A stretch of 64,000 nt of DNA from Sphingomonas limnosediminicola (GCF_039537965.1 NZ_BAABBM010000001.1:1240001-1304000); one strand, 5' to 3'. Shown: positions 8,218 to 18,897, numbered from the stretch's first letter. The notes: generated by a model not told the origin, from the sequence alone. Numbers and translations are program-made.

Positions 8218-8293
8218 TGGTGGAGCTGAGGGGAATCGAACCCCTGACCTCTGCAGTGCGATTGCAGCGCTCTCCCATCTGAGCTACAGCCCC
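8218..8293 (-). tRNA. tRNA-Ala (anticodon CGC)
   Basis: The minus strand folds as a complete 76-nt tRNA with encoded CCA (8218-8220). Acceptor GGGGCTG pairs with CAGCTCC and contains the G3:U70 pair that marks tRNA-Ala. The D arm is GCTC...GAGC, the anticodon stem CTGCA/TGCAG carries the loop ATCGCAC with anticodon CGC, and the T arm is AGGGG-TTCGATT-CCCCT. It decodes GCG. Its 3' end faces the decayed accessory stretch on its left, the usual geometry for island insertion at a tRNA. Confidence 0.97.
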
Positions 8294-8435
8294 GCGCCTC
8301 CAGCCAGGCCGGTGCGCCCGATGGGTTCGGGCGCCGGGGAGCGGCTCCCCTAGCCGCTTGTTTCGGCCCTTGCAATCGCCTGTCCCATCAGACCTTCGGC
8401 CTGCCGTTTTGCGCCGCTTTGTAGCCGTTACGATA

Positions 8436-8461
8436 GGAACGGCAGTTCGGGCACGTTCGTT
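8436..8461 (+). promoter_or_regulatory. EcfG-type general stress response promoter
   Basis: GGAAC (8436-8440) and CGTT (8458-8461) are separated by 17 bp. This fits the alphaproteobacterial EcfG consensus GGAAC-N16/17-CGTT. It lies about 58 bp upstream of the ATG at 8519, so the DUF2171 gene is probably part of the PhyR/NepR/EcfG regulon. No ecfG, phyR or nepR gene is in this window. Confidence 0.75.
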
Positions 8462-8518
8462 TTTCTCCCAGTTTCCGCCGGCACGTTGCCGGCCCTTTGA
8501 CGTCGGGAGAATCTGAAG

Positions 8519-9520
8519 ATGGCATATGACCGCTATGATCCGCGCGATACGCGGCGCGACGAGCGTGCGCGATGGCGCGACGATAACCCTTCGGACGAAC
8601 GCGGCTGGGGCCGCGGCGGACGCGACGAGCGCGGCTTTTTCGAGCGCGCCGGCGACGAAATCGCCTCTTGGTTCGGCGACGATGATGCCGAACGCCGTCG
8701 CGATCGCGACGACCCCCGCGGGCCCGACCGTTCCTGGAGCCTTCGTGACCGCGGCCAGGACTTGCGGGACCGTGAGCGCGAGCGGATGAGCGACCGCGAC
8801 AACCGCGATTTCGGCCGCAGCCGGTCTTTCTTGGGCCGCGAGGAGGACAGCAACTTCCGAGGCCCCGATTCCGATCGTGAGCGCGATTGGAGCCGCGGCC
8901 AGGAACGATCATATCGTCCGATGGCAGGCGACTATGGGCGCGCGGAACAGTCGTTCACCGGCGATTTCGACCGAGGTCACCGTCCCGACAGCAATTGGGA
9001 TCGCGACCAGTACCGCAGCATCAGCCGCGCCGGCACGTGGGACCGTTCCGACCGCTCGCAGCAGGAAGATCCGCATTATCATTCATGGCGGAGCCGCCAT
9101 ATGAGCGAGCTCGATCGCGACTACGACGACTTCCGTCGCGAGAACCAGTCGCGCTTCGAGGATGAGTTCGCCAGCTGGCGTGAAAAACGGCAGCAGAAGC
9201 GTGGCCTGCTCGGTCTGATCCGCGAGCATATGGAAGTCGTCGGCAGCGACGACGAGCATCTCGGCACCGTGGACAAGATCGCCGGCGACCGCATCATCCT
9301 GACCAAGTCGGATCCGGAAAGCGGCGGCTCGCACCATTCGCTCAGCTGTTCGAACATTGACCGGATCGAAGGCGAACGCGTCATCCTCGACTGCAAGGCC
9401 GACGATGCGCGCAAGCATTGGCGCGACGAAAGCCGCAGTCGCGCTTTGTTCGAACGGGAGGACCAAGGCGAAATGGGCCCCCGCGTTCTCGATCGGAGCT
9501 TCTCAGGCACCTACCGCTAA
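8519..9520 (+). CDS. DUF2171-domain protein with Arg/Asp-rich N-terminal region and SWFGD motif
   Basis: This is a 333-aa soluble protein. Residues 1-220 are extremely rich in Arg and Asp (DRYDPRDTRRDERARWRDD and similar) and look disordered. They include FFERAGDEIASWFGDDDAER, the SWFGD motif known from sphingomonad stress proteins. The C-terminal part (about 232-300, HMEVVGSDDEHLGTVDKIAG followed by DRIILTKSD) is a PRC-barrel-like DUF2171 domain. GGGAGA lies 8-14 nt upstream of the ATG. The EcfG promoter in front supports a role in the general stress response, and a strong terminator follows. The molecular function is unknown. Confidence 0.85.
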   Translation: MAYDRYDPRDTRRDERARWRDDNPSDERGWGRGGRDERGFFERAGDEIASWFGDDDAERRRDRDDPRGPDRSWSLRDRGQDLRDRERERMSDRDNRDFGRSRSFLGREEDSNFRGPDSDRERDWSRGQERSYRPMAGDYGRAEQSFTGDFDRGHRPDSNWDRDQYRSISRAGTWDRSDRSQQEDPHYHSWRSRHMSELDRDYDDFRRENQSRFEDEFASWREKRQQKRGLLGLIREHMEVVGSDDEHLGTVDKIAGDRIILTKSDPESGGSHHSLSCSNIDRIEGERVILDCKADDARKHWRDESRSRALFEREDQGEMGPRVLDRSFSGTYR

Positions 9521-9561
9521 GCTGCGGTAGCTGATCAGCCTCCGCTTGACGGAGGCAACCC

Positions 9562-9601
9562 AGGCCCGGCGGCGCCGTCCCCTTCGCCGCCGGGCCTTTC
9601 T
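9562..9601 (+). terminator. Rho-independent terminator
   Basis: AGGCCCGGCGGCG (9562-9574) pairs with CGCCGCCGGGCCT (9585-9597), a 13-bp GC-rich stem with a 10-nt loop, followed by a short T-rich tail (TTTCTTG). It ends the DUF2171 transcript 41 bp after its stop codon. Confidence 0.85.
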
Positions 9602-9647
9602 TGTGCCCGCTGCACGCTCTATTCGCCTGTGGAGCAGGAGAACGAAC

Positions 9648-10634
9648 ATGGCCCGCGCCTGGCATTTGAAAAGCCGCCCGCAAGGGATGCCGACCCCGGA
9701 GAATTTCGAGTTCAAGGAAGTCGCGCTACCGCCGGTCGGCGATGGCCAGATCCGCGTTCGCAACAGCTGGCTGTCGGTCGACCCCTACATGCGCGGCCGA
9801 ATGAACGACGTGAAGAGCTACGTCCCGCCGTTCCAGATCGGTGCGCCGCTCGAAGGTGGCGCCGTGGGTGAGGTTCTCGAGAGCAAGGCCGAGGGCTTCG
9901 CGCCCGGCGATTTGGTGCAGCACATGGGCGGCTGGCGCGACGAAGCCGTCGTTGACGCGCGGACTGCCAACAAGCTGCCGAACCTCGGCGCTCCGCCCGA
10001 GCAGTTCCTCGGAATGCTCGGCGTCACGGGCGCGACTGCTTATTTCGGACTGCTCGACGCGGCGAGCGCCAAGGAAGGCGACATCGTCTTCGTGTCGGCG
10101 GCGGCCGGCGCGGTTGGATCGGCGGTCGTCCAGATCGCCAAGGCCAAAGGCATGACGGTGATTGGCTCTGCCGGCGGCGCGGGAAAATGCGATTTCGTCC
10201 GTTCGCTCGGCGCCGATCGGGTCGTCGATTATCGTGAAGGCTCGATCCTCAAGGGGCTCGCAGCCGCTGCGCCAGACGGCATCGATGTCTATTTCGACAA
10301 TGTCGGCGCCGATCACCTCGACGCAGCTTTCGCGGTCGCCCGGAACAATGCGCGCTTCGCCATCTGCGGCATGATCGCAAACTATAACGACGCGACGCCT
10401 GCGTCCTTCCGTTTCATCGCGCGCATCATTGCGGCGCGGATCCGCCTCAAGGGCTTCCTCGTGTTCGACTACATGCCGCGCTTCGGCGAATTCTATGCCG
10501 AGATGGGCCCGTGGCTCGCCAACGGTACGGTCAAGTCACGTGAAACCGTGGTCGACGGGCTCGACAACACGCTCGACGCCTTCCTCGGCCTCTTCTCCGG
10601 CGCGAACACCGGGAAGATGCTCGTCCGACTTTAG
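9648..10634 (+). CDS. NADP-dependent oxidoreductase (YfmJ/CurA-like MDR)
   Basis: This 328-aa MDR protein belongs to the leukotriene/prostaglandin-reductase-like branch. Signatures are WLSVDPYMRGRM (about 40-51), GVTGATAYFGLLDAA, and the cofactor loop VSAAAGAVGSAVVQIAKAKG (about 153-172). There is no zinc site. Characterised relatives (YfmJ, curcumin reductase CurA, 2-alkenal reductases) reduce activated double bonds with NADPH. The ATG at 9648 is preceded by GCAGGAG; the longer frame from 9546 reads through the terminator and is rejected. Its stop codon overlaps the stop of the convergent peptidase gene by 4 bp. The substrate is not known. Confidence 0.88.
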   Translation: MARAWHLKSRPQGMPTPENFEFKEVALPPVGDGQIRVRNSWLSVDPYMRGRMNDVKSYVPPFQIGAPLEGGAVGEVLESKAEGFAPGDLVQHMGGWRDEAVVDARTANKLPNLGAPPEQFLGMLGVTGATAYFGLLDAASAKEGDIVFVSAAAGAVGSAVVQIAKAKGMTVIGSAGGAGKCDFVRSLGADRVVDYREGSILKGLAAAAPDGIDVYFDNVGADHLDAAFAVARNNARFAICGMIANYNDATPASFRFIARIIAARIRLKGFLVFDYMPRFGEFYAEMGPWLANGTVKSRETVVDGLDNTLDAFLGLFSGANTGKMLVRL

Positions 10635-11518
10635 AACTTACAGACGCTCGGATCGCCGCTGGTGTAGCCGCGCTGGAGCGCTTCGACTCGCTGCGCCGAG
10701 CTGCCGTGCGTGAAGCTGTCGGGAACCACGGTGCCCTGCGTCTGGCGCTGTAGCGTGTCGTCGCCGATTGCTTCCGCGGCGCGAATGCCCTCTTCGAGAT
10801 CGCCCTGTTCCATCACGGATTCGCCGCGCGAGTTCTTTGCGTTCTTCGCCCAGACACCGGCATAGCAGTCGGCCTGAAGCTCAACCCCGACCTGAATGGC
10901 ATTGCCCTGCGTCTCGCTCGAACGCGCCTGCGCATTATGTGCTTGGTCGAGCGTGCCCATCAGGTCCTGCACGTGGTGACCGACTTCATGCGCGACGACA
11001 TAGGCCATGGCGAAGTCGCCCGGCGCCTGGAAACGCCGCGACAGCTCATTGAAGAAGCTGGTGTCGAGATAGATGCGCTTGTCGTTCGGGCAGTAGAACG
11101 GGCCCATCGCCGACTGCGCGGCGCCACAGCCCGACTGATCCGCCTCCGAGTAGAACACCAAGGTCGTCGGCTGGTACTTGCCGCCGAGCAATTCGTTCCA
11201 CGTCTTCTCGGTCGATCCCAGCACCTGCAGCGTGAAGCGCTTGGTGTTAGGATCGAGGGTGGACTTCGGCGCGACCTGTCCCGTCTGCGACGACGGCGTG
11301 ATGCTGCTGCCGCCCCCGCCAAGTCCGCCCAGCGAGCTCAGCAGGAAATAGCCGATGATGAGGACGATAACGCCGCCAATCCCGAAGCGGCTCATGATCA
11401 TCGGCAGCAGGCAGCCGAGCGCGTTGCCGCCGCCCATTCCGCCCAGGCCCATGCCGCCGCCGCCGCGGCCAGTATCGTCGATGAAATTGCCGCTCTCGGG
11501 GTCGTCGCCAAAGCGCAT
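10631..11518 (-). CDS. ypfJ: YpfJ-family neutral zinc metallopeptidase
   Basis: This 295-aa protein has a Gly-rich cytoplasmic N-terminus and one membrane helix (about residues 47-66, GIGGVIVLIIGYFLLSSLGG). An extracytoplasmic domain follows with the zinc motif HEVGHH (177-182) in AYVVAHEVGHHVQDLMGT and a downstream ELQADCYAGVW, where the Glu/Asp completes the metal site. This is the KPN_02809/YpfJ family of predicted membrane-bound proteases, whose substrates are unknown. It is convergent with the oxidoreductase and transcribed away from bdhA. Confidence 0.9.
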   Translation of the reverse strand: MRFGDDPESGNFIDDTGRGGGGMGLGGMGGGNALGCLLPMIMSRFGIGGVIVLIIGYFLLSSLGGLGGGGSSITPSSQTGQVAPKSTLDPNTKRFTLQVLGSTEKTWNELLGGKYQPTTLVFYSEADQSGCGAAQSAMGPFYCPNDKRIYLDTSFFNELSRRFQAPGDFAMAYVVAHEVGHHVQDLMGTLDQAHNAQARSSETQGNAIQVGVELQADCYAGVWAKNAKNSRGESVMEQGDLEEGIRAAEAIGDDTLQRQTQGTVVPDSFTHGSSAQRVEALQRGYTSGDPSVCKF

Positions 11519-11612
11519 GCCGCTCTCCTGTCCTCCCAGCCAAATGCGCCAGCTTCGTTACGGTTGCAAACAGGGGGCCGTCCCGCCTAGCGCGCCCTTA
11601 AAGGAGATTCGG

Positions 11613-12380
11613 ATGCTTCTCGAAGGCAAAGTCGCGCTGGTTACCGGTTCAACTTCTGGCATCGGCCTTGCCATTGCCAAGGCGCTGGCCGCGGAGGGTG
11701 CCAAGCTGATGATCAACGGCTTTGGCGACCCGGCCGAGATCGAGCGCGAATGCGCTGACCTGGGCGCGCTTCATGACGGCGCCGACATGTCCAAAGCCGA
11801 CGAGATCGAACGCATGATGCGCCGCTTCGCCGACGAACTCGGCGGACCCGACATCCTCATCAACAATGCCGGTATTCAGCACGTCTCCCCGGTGCAGGAC
11901 TTTCCGCCTGAGAAGTGGGACGCAATCATGGCGATCAACCTCTCGGCCGTCTTCCACACCACGCGCCTCGCGGTGCCGGGCATGAAGGCGAAAAATTGGG
12001 GCCGGATCATCAACACGGCAAGCGCTCACAGCTTGATCGCCTCGCCCGACAAGTCCGCCTATGTCGCCGCCAAGCATGGCGTCGCCGGTTTTACCAAGAC
12101 AGTCGCCTTGGAAACGGCGCAGGATGGAATCACCGTCAACTGCATCTCGCCAGGCTATGTCTGGACGCCGCTGGTCGAAAAGCAGATCCCGGACACGATG
12201 GCCGCTCGCAACCTGACGCGCGAGCAGGTGATGAACGACGTGCTTCTCGCCGCGCAGCCGACCAAGCGCTTCGTCACGCCAGAGGAAGTCGCCGCCCTCG
12301 CCGTCTTCCTTTGCCGAGACGAGGCGCGATCGATCACCGGCGCGAACCTAAGCGTCGACGGGGGCTGGACCGCCGCCTAA
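11613..12380 (+). CDS. bdhA: 3-hydroxybutyrate dehydrogenase
   Basis: This 255-aa classical SDR has TGSTSGIG (11-18), NNAGIQHVSPVQDFP, the INLSAVFHTTRLA helix, catalytic YVAAKHG, and ISPGYVWTPLVEKQIPDTMA. The last two segments are characteristic of D-3-hydroxybutyrate dehydrogenase, which interconverts 3-hydroxybutyrate and acetoacetate with NAD+ in polyhydroxybutyrate or ketone-body turnover. AAGGAG lies 6 nt upstream of the ATG. The longer frame from 11355 would overlap the divergent peptidase gene and is rejected. It is followed 9 bp later by a DUF4893 lipoprotein gene. Confidence 0.9.
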   Translation: MLLEGKVALVTGSTSGIGLAIAKALAAEGAKLMINGFGDPAEIERECADLGALHDGADMSKADEIERMMRRFADELGGPDILINNAGIQHVSPVQDFPPEKWDAIMAINLSAVFHTTRLAVPGMKAKNWGRIINTASAHSLIASPDKSAYVAAKHGVAGFTKTVALETAQDGITVNCISPGYVWTPLVEKQIPDTMAARNLTREQVMNDVLLAAQPTKRFVTPEEVAALAVFLCRDEARSITGANLSVDGGWTAA

Positions 12381-12389
12381 GCTGGTCCG

Positions 12390-13025
12390 ATGAGAACGCC
12401 CTTCCTCCTCGCTCTCGCTTTGTCATGCGTCGGTTGTGACACCGCATTACAGCCGTCCGGCATGATCGCCGAAAAGACCAATGACTGGCGCCGCGTCGCC
12501 ACCGAAGATGATCGCACGCGACTGCGCGACTGGCGCGCGACATTCGTCGCTGCGGTCGCTGCGGCTCGCAAGGCCGGCCATGGGGCGGAGATTGATCGCG
12601 AGGGCAAGCTGCTCGACCCGGATGCAGCGCTCGCCAACCCGGCAATCCCCGACGGTGTGTACCGCTGCCGCGTCGTCAAGCTTGGCCCAAAGGACGAAGG
12701 CAATCTCGCTTTCGTCTCTTATCCGGCCTTCACCTGCGAAGTGCGATCAGGACAGATGTTGCAGCGCCTTGCCAAGCTCAGTGGTTCGCAACGCTACAAT
12801 GGCGTGATCTTCAAGAACGACGCAATTCGCAGCATCTTTCTCGGCACCTTGGTGCTCGGCGACGAGACGCGGGCGCTTCAGTACGGTCAGGACGAGGCGC
12901 GCGACCTCGCCGGTTATGTGGAACGCCTGGGACCCAATCGCTGGCGACTCCTGATGCCCAAGCCTCACTATGAATCCCAGCTCGACGTTATGGAGCTGGT
13001 CCCGACTTCCGCAGGAGCGCGTTGA
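12390..13025 (+). CDS. DUF4893-type probable lipoprotein
   Basis: This 211-aa exported protein has a short signal peptide ending in LALSCVGC, where either Cys could be the lipidated residue, although neither makes a perfect lipobox. The body has the DUF4893 hallmarks: YRCRVVKLG, LSGSQRYNGVIFKNDAIRSI, LGDETRALQYGQDEARDLAG and PNRWRLLMPKPHYESQLDVM. The family is largely restricted to sphingomonads and relatives and has no known function. Its TGA overlaps the ATG of the M20 peptidase by one base (TGATG), so the two are translationally coupled. Confidence 0.75.
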   Translation: MRTPFLLALALSCVGCDTALQPSGMIAEKTNDWRRVATEDDRTRLRDWRATFVAAVAAARKAGHGAEIDREGKLLDPDAALANPAIPDGVYRCRVVKLGPKDEGNLAFVSYPAFTCEVRSGQMLQRLAKLSGSQRYNGVIFKNDAIRSIFLGTLVLGDETRALQYGQDEARDLAGYVERLGPNRWRLLMPKPHYESQLDVMELVPTSAGAR

Positions 13026-14335
13026 TGAAGAAGCTGTTATTTCTTGCCGCTGCGATGGCCGTCACCACACCCGTCAGTGCTGCGACTTTGTCGGACGCCA
13101 TCCGCGCCGACATGCCGCAGTTGATGACGCTCTACCGCGACCTCCACGCCAATCCCGAACTGTCGATGCAGGAGGTCCGCACTCCAGCCAAGATCGCGCC
13201 CGAGATTCGCAAGCTCGGCTTCACGGTCACCGAAAAGGTCGGCAAGTCGGGCATCGTCGCCGTGATGAAGAACGGCCCCGGTCCGGTTCTCCTCATTCGG
13301 GCCGACATGGACGGCCTCCCTGTGAAGGAGCAAACCGGCCTCGCTTTCGCGTCCAAGGCGATCGGCAAGCTTCCGGACGGGACTGACACGCCCGTCATGC
13401 ACGCCTGCGGCCATGACACGCACATCACGTCGTGGCTCGCGACCGCGCGCCGGCTAGCGGCGATGAAGGACCAGTGGTCTGGCACTGTCGTCATGGTGCT
13501 TCAGCCCGGCGAGGAGCGGGTGATGGGCGCGCAGGCGATGCTCGACGACGGACTCTACACGCGCTTTCCGAAGCCCGATTACCTGCTGGCCTTCCACGAC
13601 AGCGCGACGCTTCCCGCCGGCGTGATCGGTGTCACCAACGGCTACGTCCTTGCGAACGTCGACACGGTGAACATCCTGGTGAAAGGTGTCGGCGGGCACG
13701 GTGCCTATCCGCAGAATACCAAGGACCCGATCGTCCTCGCGTCGCGGATCGTCACGTCGCTGCAGACCCTCGTCAGCCGCGAGAACAGCCCACTTGAACC
13801 GGCCGTCGTCACTGTCGGAAGCTTCCATTCGGGCACAAAGAGCAACATCATCCCCGACGAAGCCAAGCTCGCGCTGACCGTCCGCAGCTACACTCCGGAA
13901 ACGCGCAAGCTTCTCCTCGACGGCATCCGCCGCATCGTCGAAGGCGAGGCGATTGCCGCCGGCATGCCGAAGGACAAGATGCCCACCGTCGAGATCGAGC
14001 AGCCGTCTGCCGATGCGACTTTCAACACCGCCGAAATGTCCCAGCATCTCACCAAGCTGTTCCAGTCGCATTTTGGCGACGCCCGGGTGACCGAGCCCAA
14101 GCCGGTGATGGCTGCCGAAGACTTCAGCCGCTTCTGGCTGGCCGACAAATCGAAGCAGAGCGTGATCTTCTGGGTCGGCGGCGTTCCCGAGGAGAAGTGG
14201 GACGCCGTGAAGGGCGACACCACCAAGCTCCCCGCGCTTCACAGTCCGTTCTGGGCACCCGACGCCGAAGCCGTGATATCAACCGCGACGGAAGCACTGA
14301 CCGTCGCCGCGCTCGACATCCTCAAGAAAAGCTAA
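13025..14335 (+). CDS. Exported M20-family amidohydrolase/peptidase
   Basis: This 436-aa protein has a Sec signal peptide (1-20, ending VSAA). Zinc-ligand motifs of the M20D amidohydrolase group are HACGHDTH (126-133) and PGEER (about 157-161), and a late HSPFWAPD segment follows. The dimerisation domain carries GGHGAYPQ. Family members hydrolyse N-acyl amino acids, hippurate or small peptides. The signal peptide points to a periplasmic enzyme. I use the ATG at 13025; a TTG at 13022 precedes it. The stop overlaps that of the convergent aldo/keto reductase by 4 bp. Confidence 0.88.
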   Translation: MKKLLFLAAAMAVTTPVSAATLSDAIRADMPQLMTLYRDLHANPELSMQEVRTPAKIAPEIRKLGFTVTEKVGKSGIVAVMKNGPGPVLLIRADMDGLPVKEQTGLAFASKAIGKLPDGTDTPVMHACGHDTHITSWLATARRLAAMKDQWSGTVVMVLQPGEERVMGAQAMLDDGLYTRFPKPDYLLAFHDSATLPAGVIGVTNGYVLANVDTVNILVKGVGGHGAYPQNTKDPIVLASRIVTSLQTLVSRENSPLEPAVVTVGSFHSGTKSNIIPDEAKLALTVRSYTPETRKLLLDGIRRIVEGEAIAAGMPKDKMPTVEIEQPSADATFNTAEMSQHLTKLFQSHFGDARVTEPKPVMAAEDFSRFWLADKSKQSVIFWVGGVPEEKWDAVKGDTTKLPALHSPFWAPDAEAVISTATEALTVAALDILKKS

Positions 14336-15321
14336 GCGGCCGCCGGCTCCGTTTCGGCGCTTGCTTCGTCGAGGCGGGAAAGCTGTTCCGGCGTCAGTTT
14401 AAAATCCATTGCGGCGGTGAGCTCGAGCAGTTGCTCGACGCTCGTCGCGCTGGCGATCGGCGCCACCACCGTCGGTTGCGCCATTAGCCAGGCCAGCGAG
14501 ATCGTCGCCAACGCCGCGCCTGTATCTTTCGCAATCTCGTCTAGCGCCGCGAGCACGCGCATGCCTCTGCCTTCGAGATAGGCTTCGCTGCGCGTTCCGC
14601 GAACGCTTTTGCCGAGGTCCTCCTTGCTTCGATATTTTCCGGTGAGGAACCCGTTCGCGACGCTGTAAAATGGGAAGACCCCAAGGCCATGGCGCTCCGC
14701 CGCCGGCCGCAACTCATTCTCGAAGCGCGCCCGCTCGACCAAATTGTACCAGGGCTGGAGCGCGACGGGCGCCGTGATCCCCATCCGATCGACGACCTTG
14801 AAAGCTTCGTTGATGCGATCGGCGGTGAAATTGGACAGGCCGACGGTTCGGATCTTCGCATCCTCGCGTAACCGCTGAAAGGCTTCGAGCGATTGTTCGA
14901 GCGGCGTCTTCGGGTCGTCGCGATGCTGGTAGTAGACGTCGATCCGCTCGATTCCGAGGCGCGCCAGCGAGTCATCGCAGGCCTTCATGATTGTCGCCGG
15001 ATCGAGCGCCGTCTCATATTCGCCGTCGACGATCTTGCCGTGAAGCATTCCGACTTTCGTCGCGATGATCACCTTGTCGCGCTTCTTGGGGTCGCGCTTG
15101 AGCCAGCGACCAATTAAGGCTTCGCTCTCGCCGCCTTTATGGCCAGGCACCCAGGCCGAATAAACGTCGGCGGTGTCGATCATACATCCGCCCGCATCGA
15201 CGAAGGCATCGAGCACGGCGAAGCTGGTCTTCTCGTCGGCGGTCCAGTCGAAAACGTTCCCGCCGAGCGCGAGCGGCGTCACCTCGATCGTGCTGTCGCC
15301 GATGCGCCGCTTTTCCGCCAT
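14332..15321 (-). CDS. Aldo/keto reductase
   Basis: This 329-aa TIM-barrel oxidoreductase has the AKR tetrad positions: Asp and Tyr in IDTADVYSAWVPGH, Lys in IIATKVGM, and His in VYYQHRDDP. The C-terminal NADPH site is APIASATSVEQL. The overall pattern (LGIERIDVYYQHRDDPKTPL, TVGLSNF) is that of the general-stress-like AKR branch acting on small aldehydes. The substrate is not defined by sequence. It is monocistronic, convergent with the M20 gene and divergent from prsK. Confidence 0.9.
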   Translation of the reverse strand: MAEKRRIGDSTIEVTPLALGGNVFDWTADEKTSFAVLDAFVDAGGCMIDTADVYSAWVPGHKGGESEALIGRWLKRDPKKRDKVIIATKVGMLHGKIVDGEYETALDPATIMKACDDSLARLGIERIDVYYQHRDDPKTPLEQSLEAFQRLREDAKIRTVGLSNFTADRINEAFKVVDRMGITAPVALQPWYNLVERARFENELRPAAERHGLGVFPFYSVANGFLTGKYRSKEDLGKSVRGTRSEAYLEGRGMRVLAALDEIAKDTGAALATISLAWLMAQPTVVAPIASATSVEQLLELTAAMDFKLTPEQLSRLDEASAETEPAAA

Positions 15322-15436
15322 TCGAAACTCTCCTGCCGTTCGCGTTCCTACGCATGAATGAAGCGACCGTTCACCACTTCTTTGTAAAATTTAGCGACAC
15401 CCAGAACATGTCGGCGAATTTGACAGTGTCGGGCGC

Positions 15437-17487
15437 ATGGACGCGTTGATCGTCTTCTGGAGCCACGCGCTCGCAGCGATCCTGTTCGCGGCACTGCTCA
15501 TCTGGCGTCTCGGCGAGGCGTCGCGCCAACCAGGTCAGCGCCTGCTGCTCGCCGCTTTGGCGATGACCGCATGCTGGGCGTGGCTTGCGGCCGTCATCCC
15601 GGACGACCCGCTGGTCGGCTTCGCGGAAAGCGCCCGCAATTTCATCTGGGTTGGCCTTCTCTACAGCCTTTCGAACGCCAGCGACGAACGCCAGAAGGGC
15701 GTCCACCTCGTCTACGCGGCGGTCGCGGCGGCGATCGGGATGCAAGTCATCGCGGACGTCGTTGGCCTTGCCGTAACGAGGGCGGTCGTCGCTGAAACGA
15801 GCCTCATCCTCCGCATCACGACCGCGGCTGGCGCCCTTGTCCTCGTCCACAACCTCTACGGCCAAGCTGCGCCATCGAGCCGCTTTGCACTACGTTCGGC
15901 GATGCTCGCGCTAGCGCTGATCTGGATCTACGACCTCAATCTCTACACGGTTCAATATCTCGGCGCGTCCACCAGCAGCCTGCTGGCAAAGTTCCGCGGC
16001 GTCGCCGTCGCGCTGACCGCGCCCCTGTTCCTGCTCGGCACGCGCAACGAAGAGGGCTGGCGTTTCCATCTGTCGCGAGCGGCGACGTTCCAGTCGCTCT
16101 CGCTGCTCGCGATCTGCGCCTATTTCGCGCTGATGGCGATCGTTGCGACCGCCCTGCGCGGGTCGGGCGTCGACTGGTCGGCAACGCTGATGATCGCGGT
16201 GCTCGCCATCATGACCGTCAGCGCCATGGTCCTGCTGCCCAGCGCGAGGGCGCGCGGCTGGGTCAAGGTCAAGCTCGCCAAGCATCTGTTCGAACATCGT
16301 TATGATTACCGTACCGAGTGGCTCCGCTTCACCGAGACGCTCGGCCGATCCGGGCAGGACGCCGCCCCGCTTGGCGAGCGCATCGTCAAGGCGTTCGCTG
16401 ATATCGCCGACTCACCGGGGGGCCTGTTGCTCGTCGCCGAGGGAGCTCGCGGCACGGCAATTGCGGCGACCTGGAACTGGCCCGCCGCCAATCCGCCCGC
16501 CGACCAGCTTCGCAACAGCGCCGACTTCTGGAACGCTGTCGAAGCACGCGGCCGCATTATAGAGCTGCAGGCGTTGCGCGACGGCTGGGCCAGCCCCCGG
16601 GACAGCGTCGACGTCCCGGCCTGCCTGCTCGACGAGCCGCAGGCGTGGGTCATCGTCCCGCTGGTCCACCTCGACCGCCTGATCGGCGCTGTCGTCCTTG
16701 CCGGACCGGAATATCGCCGCCCGCTCGATTGGGAAGATTTCGACCTTCTCCGCACCGCCGGCAACCAGGCCGCCAGCTCACTCGCCGAAGCGCAAAGCCA
16801 GGATGCACTCGCCGATGCGCAGCGGTTCGACGAGTTCAACCGCCGCTTCGCGTTCATCCTCCATGACATCAAAAATTTGGTCAGCCAGCTCTCGCTCGTC
16901 GCGCGCAACGCCGAACGCCACGCCGACAATCCGGAATTCCGCGCCGACATGGTGGCGACGCTCAAGAGCTCCGTCGGCAAGATGAATGACCTGCTGATGC
17001 GGCTCGCGCCGCACTCGCCATCCCGCGTTCAGCGAGTGAGTGTTGAGCCGCTCCGGCCGATCCTTGCCGCGGCCATCGCCACCAAGCGCGGCGAGCGCGA
17101 AGTGCAGCTGCTCGGCGACGCGGGCCGTCGCGCGCTGGTCGATGCGATGGCGCTCGAGCAGGCCGTGGGGCACCTTATTCAGAATGCTCTGGATGCCAGC
17201 AGCGGCACAGCGGTCATCGTTCGTGTCAGCGGCAATGAAAGCACCATCCATATCGCCATTACCGACAAGGGCGTGGGCATGGACGGCGACTTCATCCGCA
17301 ATCGCCTGTTCCAGCCGTTCGTGTCGACCAAGGCCGGCGGCTTCGGCATCGGCGCGTTCGAAGCCCGCTCGCTCATCGCGGCGATGGGCGGACGCATCAG
17401 CGTCGACAGCCGCCCGGGTCACGGAACCACCTTCACCATCAGCTTGCCTGCCGCCGATCAGGCCAGCGAACCCTTACGGAAAAGCGC

Positions 17488-17491
<4 letters not shown>
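15437..17491 (+). CDS. prsK: PEP-CTERM system sensor histidine kinase PrsK
   Basis: This 684-aa membrane kinase has a multi-helix N-terminal sensor (about eight membrane segments within residues 5-270), a GAF-like domain (about 300-455), and a kinase core with the atypical H box FAFILHDIKNLVSQLS (His476). The ATPase boxes are HLIQNALDASS, DKGVGMDGDFI and GGFGIGAFEARSLIAAMGGR. The HDIKN motif and domain order are those of PrsK, the kinase paired with PrsR in exosortase/PEP-CTERM organisms. It overlaps prsR by 4 bp (ATGA). Together they are expected to switch on sigma-54-dependent PEP-CTERM or exopolysaccharide genes. Confidence 0.9.
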
Positions 17492-18849
<1,358 letters not shown>

Positions 18850-18857
18850 GCGCGACT

Positions 18858-18897
18858 TTCGACGAACGGATTTGCGCCTGCGCGGCGCGGCGCTAAC
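18858..18897 (+). promoter_or_regulatory. Conserved promoter block of the first DUF885 gene (TTCGACGAA element)
   Basis: TTCGACGAA (18858-18866) is followed by a TTGCGC -35-like hexamer and ends at GCTAAC, a -10-like block, at 18897. The 40-bp block has the same length and near-identical ends as the block in front of the second DUF885 gene (20781-20820). The ATG is at 18929, 71 nt from the start of the palindrome. A GC-rich inverted repeat (18900-18920) sits between this block and the Shine-Dalgarno. Confidence 0.55.

Noticed and set aside
8476..8500. GCCGGC-ACGTT-GCCGGC hairpin upstream of the DUF2171 gene as a terminator
   Set aside because: The stem is only 6 bp, the T run is short, and no upstream plus-strand gene needs termination there. 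It lies inside the leader after the EcfG promoter.
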